Shown here in pieces: positions 39,177 to 46,568 of a stretch of 64,000 bases of DNA (its first letter is position 1; the number at the start of each line of letters is the position of its first letter). Origin of the DNA: Tateyamaria pelophila. Its GTDB lineage: Bacteria; Pseudomonadota; Alphaproteobacteria; Rhodobacterales; Rhodobacteraceae. Below the pieces are notes generated by a model, which was not told the origin of the DNA, made no database searches, and saw nothing but the letters and a program-made list of their open reading frames with translations. The position numbers were made by a program, and so were the translations under genes. The DNA lies in the NCBI RefSeq assembly GCF_019966495.1, contig NZ_JAIMIA010000016.1:1-64000 (forward strand), read 5' to 3'.

Positions 39177-39980
39177 ATGCAGCCGGGTCAATCAGTGCAG
39201 TTGCCGGAAGGTGCCAAGGCGCGCCGGGTGTACCTGTCGCTGCGCGATCAGATTTCAGATGGCCGTCTGCCGGACGGAGAGAATCTGCCGGGCGAACAAC
39301 GGCTTGCCGCCAGCTTCGGCGTGTCGCGCGTGACCGTGCGACGCGCGTTGGATGCTCTGTCTGACGCGGGCTTGATCGAAAAGCGCGCTGGCAGCGGAAC
39401 GAAAGTGCGTGCGCAGAACATGGCGGGCAAAGCGGCGGCGATGGACTTCAACACCCTCATGCCGCAACTGGTTGAGATGGGGCATTCGACAACGGCACGG
39501 TTGTTGTCGTTCTCCTACAGTCAGGCCCCGGATTTCGTAGCGCAGGCCATGGGGCTGGCGGCGGGCGAAAAGGTGCAGATCGCGACCCGCGTGCGGATCA
39601 CGGATGACATTCCCTTTTCGCATCTGACAACTTACGTGCCCGCCGAAATCGCACAGAGCTATTCCGAAGACGACCTTGCCACGACACCACTGTTCAAGCT
39701 GCTGGAACGCAGCGGGGTTCAAATCGAAGAAGCGCACCAGTCTGTGTCCGCCACACTCGCAGGCCCGGATGTGGCCGAGGCGTTGGACGTGGCCGTGGGC
39801 TCGGCCCTGTTGTCGCTCAAACGTGTTGTGCGGGACGTGGACGGGAACGGCGTCGAATACCTCTCGGGCCTGTATCGACCCGACATGTTCCGCCTCGAAA
39901 TGCCACTGAGCCGGGTCGGGCAAGGCAGTGCCCGCCATTGGGAGCCCGCGATAGGCCAGATGGACGAGGCGTCTGGATGA
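39177..39980 (+). CDS. GntR-family regulator, HutC/UTRA subfamily
   Basis: 267 residues. The winged HTH at about residues 14-85 includes RVYLSLRDQISDGRLPDGENLPGEQRLAASFGVSRVTVRRALDALSDAGLIEKRAGSGTKV. The UTRA effector domain follows, with ATRVRITDDIPFSHLTTYVP and the C-terminal YLSGLYRPDMFRLEM. It is first in the rightward operon and overlaps the aconitase-type gene by 4 bases, so it is probably autoregulated. It likely represses both divergent operons until a pathway acid binds. Confidence 0.92.
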   Translation: MQPGQSVQLPEGAKARRVYLSLRDQISDGRLPDGENLPGEQRLAASFGVSRVTVRRALDALSDAGLIEKRAGSGTKVRAQNMAGKAAAMDFNTLMPQLVEMGHSTTARLLSFSYSQAPDFVAQAMGLAAGEKVQIATRVRITDDIPFSHLTTYVPAEIAQSYSEDDLATTPLFKLLERSGVQIEEAHQSVSATLAGPDVAEALDVAVGSALLSLKRVVRDVDGNGVEYLSGLYRPDMFRLEMPLSRVGQGSARHWEPAIGQMDEASG

Positions 39981-41383
39981 GCACACCGCTGACTTTGCTG
40001 GACAAGCTGTGGGCCGCGCATGAAATTGTGACGCGCCAAGACGGTGTTTCACTTTTGTGGGTGGATCGCCATCTTGTGCACGAAGGTTCGCACCATGCCT
40101 TTGCCAAGCTGGCCGCGCGCAGTGCGCATGTTGCGGCACCCGAGCTGACATTTGCCGTCGTCGATCATTACGCGCCGACCCGAAATCGCGCCCACATCGC
40201 CGATCCACAGATCGCACGCATGATCGACACGCTGCGCGCCAATGCGGCGACCCATGGCCTGCGCCTGTTCGACCTCGGTGACCCGGCGCAGGGCATTGTG
40301 CATGTGATCGGACCCGAACAGGGGCTGACGCTGCCGGGTTTGCTGATCAATTGTGGTGACAGCCACACATCGACGCATGGCGCGTTCGGCGCGCTGGCCT
40401 TCGGTATCGGCGCCACGGAAGTCGCCCATGTTCTGGCGACCCAAACCATCTGGCAGAAAAAGCCACCGGCCATGCGGATTACGGTCGATGGTGCCCTGGG
40501 CGCGGGTGTCAGTGCCAAGGATATCGCCCTGAACTGGATTGCAAAGCTGGGCACGGATGGCGCGCGCGGTCATGCGCTGGAATATACCGGCAGCGCGATA
40601 AGGGGTCTGAGCATGGAAGGGCGCATGACGCTGTGCAACCTATCGATTGAGGGGGGTGCACGCTTCGGTATGATTGCGCCGGATGAGACGACGCTGGCTT
40701 ACGTTGAAGGCAGACCGCACGCGCCCAGAGGGCGGGACTGGGACGCAGCATTGACGGCCTGGTCTGATCTGACGACAGACGATGATGCTGAATTTGTGCG
40801 CGACGTGCATTTCGATGCCAGTGACATTTCACCGACCGTGACGTGGGGCACCAGCCCCGAGCAAGCGCTGCCCGTGACGGCGATGGTGCCCGATCCCGGA
40901 CAACTGACTGATGACAAGGCAGACGCGGCGCGTGCGGCGCTTGACTACATGGGCCTTGTGGCGGGACGCCCGCTGGCGGGGACACAGGTGGATCAGGTCT
41001 TTATCGGATCCTGCACCAATGGACGGATCGAGGATTTGCGCGCCGCGGCCGCGGTTTTGGCGGGGCGGCAAGCCAAAGTGCCGGGGATCGTGTCTCCCGG
41101 ATCTGCGCTGATCAAGGCGCAGGCCGAGGCCGAAGGGCTGGACAAGGTCTTTACCGATGCAGGCCTCGACTGGGTCGCGTCGGGATGTTCGATGTGTGTC
41201 GGTATGAACGGCGATCTGGTGGCAGAGGGTAAACGCTGTGCCTCCTCGACCAACCGCAACTTTCGCGGCCGACAAGGGCGCGGCGCGCGAACCCATCTGA
41301 TGTCGCCCGCGATGGTGGCCGCCGCAGCCGTGGCGGGTGCGCTCACCGATGTGCGGCCCCTGTTGCAAGGCAGGCCGGCGTGA
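39977..41383 (+). CDS. aconitase-superfamily hydratase, large subunit (LeuC-like)
   Basis: 468 residues from the ATG at 39977 (MSTPLTLLDKLW). The fold is that of the isopropylmalate isomerase large subunit. 4Fe-4S cysteines are Cys346 (FIGSCTNGR), Cys404 and Cys407 (SGCSMCVGMN). INCGDSHTSTHGAFGALAFGIG forms part of the active site. The catabolic context (TRAP importer, C-C lyase, GntR) argues against leucine synthesis and for hydration of a maleate-type acid, as in DmdA of the nicotinate pathway. It overlaps gntR by 4 bases and the small subunit by 1. Confidence 0.9.
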   Translation: MSTPLTLLDKLWAAHEIVTRQDGVSLLWVDRHLVHEGSHHAFAKLAARSAHVAAPELTFAVVDHYAPTRNRAHIADPQIARMIDTLRANAATHGLRLFDLGDPAQGIVHVIGPEQGLTLPGLLINCGDSHTSTHGAFGALAFGIGATEVAHVLATQTIWQKKPPAMRITVDGALGAGVSAKDIALNWIAKLGTDGARGHALEYTGSAIRGLSMEGRMTLCNLSIEGGARFGMIAPDETTLAYVEGRPHAPRGRDWDAALTAWSDLTTDDDAEFVRDVHFDASDISPTVTWGTSPEQALPVTAMVPDPGQLTDDKADAARAALDYMGLVAGRPLAGTQVDQVFIGSCTNGRIEDLRAAAAVLAGRQAKVPGIVSPGSALIKAQAEAEGLDKVFTDAGLDWVASGCSMCVGMNGDLVAEGKRCASSTNRNFRGRQGRGARTHLMSPAMVAAAAVAGALTDVRPLLQGRPA

Positions 41384-41994
41384 TGGGCGGCTGGACGCAG
41401 CATAACGGGCAGGCCATTGCCTTGCCTTTGGCCAATGTCGACACCGATCAGTTGATACCGGCGCGATTCATGTCGGTGCCGCGGGCGGATGGCTACGGCA
41501 ATTTTCTGTTGCATGACCTGAGGCGAGATGCGCAGGGGACATTGCGTTCTGACCTGCCGCTCAACGCTCACAGCGGGGCGAGTGTACTGGTGGCCGGGCG
41601 CAATTTTGGCAGCGGATCATCGCGTGAAGCGGCTGTGTACGCGCTCGTCGATGCCGGGTTTCATGCCGTCATTGCCCCCAGCTTTGGCGATATCTTTGCC
41701 AGCAACGCGGTCAACAACGGGCTGTTGCCCGCGCGGATCGAGGACGCCGCCTGCGAGGCGCTTCTGGCCCAATTGGGGGCGGGCATGCTTCCTGTGACGG
41801 TCGATCTGCACGCCAGCACCATCGCAATCAACGGCACAATACTGACATTTGCGCTGGAGGAAAGCTGGCGCATCAAGCTGATCAACGGCTGGGACGATAT
41901 CGACCTGACGCAGCAATACACACCTGACATCAGCCGCTACAAAGACAATCGATCTCAAACCGCATCCTGGGCCTGGCCCGCAGCGGCGGATTGA
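41383..41994 (+). CDS. aconitase-superfamily hydratase, small subunit (LeuD-like)
   Basis: 203 residues from the ATG at 41383, which overlaps the large-subunit stop (TGATG). The swivelling domain has the family signatures LANVDTDQLIPARFM near the N-terminus, RNFGSGSSREAAVYALVDAGF and APSFGDIFASNAVNNGLLP. It completes the active site of the LeuC-like subunit. The size fits LeuD-type small subunits. Confidence 0.9.
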   Translation: MGGWTQHNGQAIALPLANVDTDQLIPARFMSVPRADGYGNFLLHDLRRDAQGTLRSDLPLNAHSGASVLVAGRNFGSGSSREAAVYALVDAGFHAVIAPSFGDIFASNAVNNGLLPARIEDAACEALLAQLGAGMLPVTVDLHASTIAINGTILTFALEESWRIKLINGWDDIDLTQQYTPDISRYKDNRSQTASWAWPAAAD

Positions 41995-42094
41995 AACGCG
42001 TCATAGGAACTGGCGCAAACCGACATCGGGGAGGTGTCGTAAACCAACGGGGATATCAGAGCGATCTGCCCCCAACGAAAAGTGGAGAATGACA

Positions 42095-43105
42095 ATGAAG
42101 ATGAATGTACTGGGCGGCATCCTTGCCGGGTCGACGATGGTCGCAAGTTTCGCGCAGGCACAGGAGACGATCACTGCGGTGCATGCCTTTCCTGAAAGCC
42201 TGATCTACACTCAGAGCTTTCTGTCTTTCGTGGACAAGGTGAATGCCGCCGGTGAAGGTGTCGTTCAGATCGAAGTGCGGGGCGGCCCCGAAGCGATCGG
42301 CATGTTCCAGCAGCCTGACGCCGTACGCGATGGGATCGTCGACATGGTCTATACACCCGGATCGTTCTACGGCGGAGCCCTGCCTGAAAAAGACGCGATG
42401 GTGACATCGAACCTGACAGCCGTGGAAACACGCGCCAATGGCGGGATCGAACTGATCGACCAGATCCATCAGGAAAAGATGGGCCTGAAATACCTCGGCT
42501 GGTTCGACAGCGGTGTGTGCTACAACCTGTGGACCCGCGAAGCGCCCACATTCGATGCTGATGGTAACCTTGAGGTCGAAGGGCTGAAGCTGCGCGGCAA
42601 CAACGTTTATAACGCCTTCTTCACCAACTACCTTGGCGCTCAGGTCATTGATCTGCCTACCGGCGAAGTGTACTCGGCCCTGCAACGCGGTGTTGTGGAC
42701 GCGACCGGTTGGACGCAGATCGGCCTGATCGATCTGAAGTGGAACGAGTTCCTGAACTATCGCATCGAGCCGTGCTTTTTCTCGACCGATCTGGGTGTGA
42801 TCGTGAACATGGAGAAGTGGAATTCTCTGTCTGAAGAGGCCAGGACTATCGTGCAGGACGTCGCCATCCAGCACGAGATCGACAGCGTCGCAGCCCTGCG
42901 CATTAAGCGCGACGAAGATTTTGCAGCTCTTGAGTCGGCAGGCATGCAAGTCGTAACGCTGGAAGGCGAAGCGAAAGCCAACTATCTGGCCGCTGCCCGT
43001 GAAACAACATGGGAACGGATGAACACCCTGATGGCTGAACAGCCCGGTGGTACCGGTAACTATGATCGTCTGCTGGAGCTGTTCTACGATCTGGACGCCA
43101 ACTGA
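42095..43105 (+). CDS. TRAP transporter solute-binding protein (DctP family)
   Basis: 336 residues from the ATG at 42095 (MKMNVLGGILAGS). It is chosen over the ATG at 42089 because GGAG then lies 7 bases upstream. A Sec signal peptide ends at SFAQAQ. DctP-type features are the substrate loop WTREAPTFDADGNLEVEGLKLRG and the helix-spanning GEVYSALQRGVVDATGWTQIG. It captures a carboxylate in the periplasm. The equivalent of the usual carboxylate-binding Arg is likely in this LKLRG region. It is the third gene after gntR. Confidence 0.92.
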   Translation: MKMNVLGGILAGSTMVASFAQAQETITAVHAFPESLIYTQSFLSFVDKVNAAGEGVVQIEVRGGPEAIGMFQQPDAVRDGIVDMVYTPGSFYGGALPEKDAMVTSNLTAVETRANGGIELIDQIHQEKMGLKYLGWFDSGVCYNLWTREAPTFDADGNLEVEGLKLRGNNVYNAFFTNYLGAQVIDLPTGEVYSALQRGVVDATGWTQIGLIDLKWNEFLNYRIEPCFFSTDLGVIVNMEKWNSLSEEARTIVQDVAIQHEIDSVAALRIKRDEDFAALESAGMQVVTLEGEAKANYLAAARETTWERMNTLMAEQPGGTGNYDRLLELFYDLDAN

Positions 43106-43114
43106 TCCAAATTG

Positions 43115-43139
43115 CGGGCCCGCCATCCCGGCGGGCCCG
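43115..43139 (+). promoter_or_regulatory. intercistronic hairpin between dctP and dctQ genes
   Basis: Perfect 10-bp arms CGGGCCCGCC (43115-43124) and GGCGGGCCCG (43130-43139) with a 5-base loop and no T-tract. A hairpin here can protect the binding-protein message or attenuate readthrough, giving more DctP than membrane subunits. Confidence 0.75.
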
Positions 43140-43165
43140 TCCTCTCACAAGGCCGACACCGTTTC

Positions 43166-43666
43166 ATGATCAACAAAGCCTACCTTACCGTGCTGTACGC
43201 CATGGCGTTCCTTTCGGGCGCAACGCTGGTCTGGCTGATGATTTCGGTCGTCGCTTCGGTGTTGATGCGCAATGCCGGACTGCAACCGTTTGCGTGGTTG
43301 TTCACATCTGCGGAATACGGTTTGCTCTACATGACGATGCTGGGCGCGCCCTGGCTGGTACGGGAAAAGGGTCATGTTCACATCGAACTTGTCACCTCGG
43401 CCTTGCCACCTGCTGCGCGGCGTATCGTCAGCCGGGGCGTGGCCGTTGCCTGCGTCGCAGTCTGCCTGATCCTGGCCTGGAAGGGCGTTGATCTGGTGCT
43501 GACCAATATCGAGCGGGGCGATGTCGACACCCGGGCCTATTACTTCCCGCGTTGGATGCTGACGATCACCTTCCCCATCAGCTTTGGCCTGATGGCGATT
43601 GAGTTTTCGCGCTTTGTGTTCGGATCCGACCTCATGCACACCGGCGAAGCAGGGATTCACGAATAA
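43166..43666 (+). CDS. TRAP transporter small membrane subunit (DctQ family)
   Basis: 166 residues from the ATG at 43166 (MINKAYLTVLYAMAF). Four predicted helices are interspersed with the DctQ signatures FTSAEYGLLYMTMLGAPWLVREKGHVHIELV and FPRWMLTITFPISFGLMAIEF. It bridges the binding protein and the large permease. Its TAA overlaps the next ATG by one base (TAATG). Confidence 0.9.
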   Translation: MINKAYLTVLYAMAFLSGATLVWLMISVVASVLMRNAGLQPFAWLFTSAEYGLLYMTMLGAPWLVREKGHVHIELVTSALPPAARRIVSRGVAVACVAVCLILAWKGVDLVLTNIERGDVDTRAYYFPRWMLTITFPISFGLMAIEFSRFVFGSDLMHTGEAGIHE

Positions 43667-44973
43667 TGGAATGGTATGAGGCATTGGGCCTGCTGGTCGG
43701 CGCAATCATGTTCCTGATGGCGATGGGCATGCCCGTTGCACTCGCGTTCCTCGCGGCCAACATCCTTGGCGCATGGATATTCATGGGCGGCGAGCGGGGC
43801 GTGTCTCAACTGCTCAACAACGGTCTCGGGGCGCTGACCAAATACGCGCTGGTGCCGATCCCGCTTTTTTTGCTGATGGGCGAGATTTTCTTTCACACTG
43901 GGCTGGGCGGGCGCATGTTCACCGCCATCGACAAGCTGCTGGGGCGTCTGCCGGGGCGGCTGAGCTATGTGACCGTTTTGGGCGGCACGGCCTTTTCGAC
44001 GCTTTCGGGTTCATCCATGGGGTCCACCGCGCTTCTGGGCTCGCTGATGGTGCCGGAGATGAACAAACGCGGCTACAAACCCCACATGAGCATCGGCCCG
44101 ATCCTTGGCACTGGCGGGCTTGCGATTATCATCCCCCCCTCGGCGCTGGCCGTCTTGCTGGCCACGCTGGCGCAGATTGATGTGGCGGGCCTGTTGATCG
44201 CCGGGGTGATCCCCGGTTTGATCCTGGCCGGGTTCTACATCGCGACGATCTGGATACAGACCAAGATCGACCCCGACGCAGCACCCGCATATGACGTCGA
44301 GCCAATGACCTTTGTGCAAAAGATCAGCCTGCTGGTGCGCGAAGTCGTGCCTATGGTTGGCGTTATGGTCGTGATTGTCGTGCTGATGATCCGCGGGTTC
44401 GTCACACCGTCCGAGGCGGCGGCCTTCGGGGCGTTGGGCGTTCTGATTCTTGCGGCGGCCTTCCGGTGCCTGACGATAGACGCCATGAAGAAATCCATCA
44501 TCGGCGCCATGCGCGTGACCCTGATGGCCTACCTGATCGTATTCGGGTCTGCCACGTTCAGCCAGCTTCTGGCGTTCTCGGGGGCGTCGCGGGGACTGGT
44601 CAACTGGGCGACGTCCTTCGATCTGGCCCCGCTTGCCATGCTGCTGGTGATGTTCGCGGTGCTCTTGGTCCTCGGCATGTTCATGGAGCAGATCTCCATG
44701 ATGCTGCTGACGGTGCCGATCTTTTTCCCTCTGGCGGTGACCCTCGGATTCGATCCGATCTGGTTCGGCCTGATCATGCTTTTGGCGTTGGAGATCAGCT
44801 TTACCACGCCACCCTTTGGCCTGCTCTTGTTCGTGATGAAGGGGGTCTCGCCGAAGGGGACGACCATGCGCGTGATCTACACGTCAGCATTCCCGTTTAT
44901 CGGATGTTCGTTGCTCTTGGTGGCACTGTTGATTGCCTTCCCGCAACTGGCGCTGTGGTTGCCGTCGTTCTAG
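43666..44973 (+). CDS. TRAP transporter large permease (DctM family)
   Basis: 435 residues with about 12 helices. DctM features are MGMPVALAFLAANILG, LVPIPLFLLMGEIFFHTGLGGRMF, TAFSTLSGSSMGSTALLGSLMVPEM and IGPILGTGGLAIIIPPSALAVLLA. It is the Na+-coupled channel of the TRAP system and completes the rightward operon. With DctP/Q it presumably imports the substrate of the divergent catabolic operons. Confidence 0.94.
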   Translation: MEWYEALGLLVGAIMFLMAMGMPVALAFLAANILGAWIFMGGERGVSQLLNNGLGALTKYALVPIPLFLLMGEIFFHTGLGGRMFTAIDKLLGRLPGRLSYVTVLGGTAFSTLSGSSMGSTALLGSLMVPEMNKRGYKPHMSIGPILGTGGLAIIIPPSALAVLLATLAQIDVAGLLIAGVIPGLILAGFYIATIWIQTKIDPDAAPAYDVEPMTFVQKISLLVREVVPMVGVMVVIVVLMIRGFVTPSEAAAFGALGVLILAAAFRCLTIDAMKKSIIGAMRVTLMAYLIVFGSATFSQLLAFSGASRGLVNWATSFDLAPLAMLLVMFAVLLVLGMFMEQISMMLLTVPIFFPLAVTLGFDPIWFGLIMLLALEISFTTPPFGLLLFVMKGVSPKGTTMRVIYTSAFPFIGCSLLLVALLIAFPQLALWLPSF

Positions 44974-44980
44974 ACAACAA

Positions 44981-45535
44981 TCAAGGGGACAGCCACGTGC
45001 CTTGCCAGTTGTCACCGACGACATAGGCCGCGCGGCGATGCCGGGTATCCAGATGCACCAGATCGATATGGGTCAAATGACATTCCAGCACGGCAAAACT
45101 GTCGCGCAACGCAGGTTTTTCATACGCGTACACATGCGCGATCGGCGTGCCCGGCGTTGGTGTCGTGCCATATGACACGCGTGAAGTGGCCGGAACTTTG
45201 GCCCATTGCGCGTCAACGTCCGGCCCGGTCAGGATGGTCACCCGCGCCGTCAGGCGAATTTGCAAGTCTGCGCTGGGCACCCAGATATGCAGAGCGGCCA
45301 CTGGATTGTGGCGCAAAGCGACCACTTTCGGCGTGGTGATGTCGGTGTGGGCTTCGAGCACGCCTCTGTCTTGGTCTGCTGCACGCAAGGCAACGGTTCG
45401 GGCTTCGGGCGTGCCATCCGGTGCGACGGTCGCAAAGGTCGGGAACCGGGCAGGGGCGTCGCTGCGCGCCACGCCATCGCGAAGGTGCCGCCAGCCGTCC
45501 GACAGGAACGCGGCCAGATCATTGGGGTCACTCAT
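44981..45535 (-). CDS. pyridoxamine 5'-phosphate oxidase-family flavoprotein
   Basis: 184 residues with the FMN split-barrel fold: FPTFATVAPDGTPEARTVALRAADQDRGVLEAHTDITTPKVVALRHNP and AYEKPALRDSFAVLE. It is shorter than PdxH and lacks its C-terminal signature, so vitamin B6 synthesis is not assured. It ends a four-gene operon (ABC ATPase, permease, CrtC-like, this gene), overlapping the CrtC-like gene by 8 bases. Confidence 0.82.
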   Translation of the reverse strand: MSDPNDLAAFLSDGWRHLRDGVARSDAPARFPTFATVAPDGTPEARTVALRAADQDRGVLEAHTDITTPKVVALRHNPVAALHIWVPSADLQIRLTARVTILTGPDVDAQWAKVPATSRVSYGTTPTPGTPIAHVYAYEKPALRDSFAVLECHLTHIDLVHLDTRHRRAAYVVGDNWQGTWLSP

Positions 45536-46568
45536 AGCCTGTCATCTCCAGGTATCCTTGTCCTGCGTGGCTTCCGCTGATGGTGACCGGCCCCTCCCAA
45601 TACGGGATTGAAAGGCCCATCCATGCCGCCGGGTTCAGGGCGGAGACGGTCACATCCACCTGTCGTTCGGGAAGTATCACGCGCCACTGCGTCGGGATTG
45701 TGCGGTCGGCCACATCCGTCAAGGCCAGCGCCTCTGCGCCAAAGCTGCCGTCCGCATAGGCCGTCGTTGCCCCGTCCGGCGTGATCCACGTGGCGGAGGT
45801 GTAGTCCGTGCCATCGGTTTGCCGCAGTTGAAACCCCATCAATTTTGCGCCGTCGTCAAAAGACAGGGAAAACCAGTCCCAACCGGATTGCGTGTCCGAC
45901 AAAGGCTGTGACGACCATTCGCGGTCCAGCCACGCGCTGCCGGTCACCTCGACCGGACCCGTGGGCAAAGTGAGCACGCCTTCGATCTGGAAGAACGGTT
46001 GAGAATAGTAATAGCTGGCTTGTCCTTCTGCGGATTTGACCGAAAATCCGTCCTCGCCGTGAAAGACCAAAGGCCCCATGGCAGTGAGCGCCATGTCATA
46101 GGCAAAGTCCGGGCCATTGGCGGTCAGCTTCATCTGATCGAAATTCAGCCCCTCCAGTGCCCATTCGTCGATCCAGGCATGAAACGGATCGGCCTGCACC
46201 CCGGCCTGCCCGATACCGCCCCGGGCAAAACGTTCGGCGGTCAGATGGGTTTCGGGGGTCGTAACGGCTGCATGGGCAAACCAGATCTGAGGCGATTGCC
46301 AGCCCTCGGCCTCTCCGGGCGCAAGGGCGGTGCGAAACAGGGTCCATTGCAAGCCATAGGGCGTACCGTCCGGGCCCAGCAAATTGGCCGTCAGATACCA
46401 CCATTCGATCCGGTAGTCCGGGTGCGGCCCGTGATCCATTGGAAAAGAAAAACTGGGGTTGGCCTGCGGTGTGGCAAAGCCTTCCGCATCGGTGCCCAAG
46501 CCGGAAAACCCCTGCGCCGCTGCGGCGAAGGGCAAAAGGCAGAGCAGCGCAAAAACTCTAACGTTCAT
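45528..46568 (-). CDS. CrtC/AttH-like lipocalin-family protein, exported
   Basis: 346 residues from the ATG at 46568 (MNVRVFALLCLLPFAAAAQ), giving a clear signal peptide. The body matches the AttH/hydroxyneurosporene-synthase-like lipocalin family: PDYRIEWWYLTANLLGPDG, YGLQWTLFRTALAP, GSAWLDREWSSQPL and GWDWFSLSFDDG. Partner ABC genes suggest it handles a lipid on the periplasmic side. It overlaps the permease gene by 11 bases. Carotenoid hydration is unlikely since no carotenoid genes are adjacent. Confidence 0.87.
   Translation of the reverse strand: MNVRVFALLCLLPFAAAAQGFSGLGTDAEGFATPQANPSFSFPMDHGPHPDYRIEWWYLTANLLGPDGTPYGLQWTLFRTALAPGEAEGWQSPQIWFAHAAVTTPETHLTAERFARGGIGQAGVQADPFHAWIDEWALEGLNFDQMKLTANGPDFAYDMALTAMGPLVFHGEDGFSVKSAEGQASYYYSQPFFQIEGVLTLPTGPVEVTGSAWLDREWSSQPLSDTQSGWDWFSLSFDDGAKLMGFQLRQTDGTDYTSATWITPDGATTAYADGSFGAEALALTDVADRTIPTQWRVILPERQVDVTVSALNPAAWMGLSIPYWEGPVTISGSHAGQGYLEMTGYE

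Noticed and set aside
39977-41994. Leucine-biosynthetic leuCD
   Set aside because: The folds match, but the genes sit in a GntR-controlled operon with a TRAP importer and opposite catabolic genes, with no leuB or leuA, so a catabolic hydratase is more likely.
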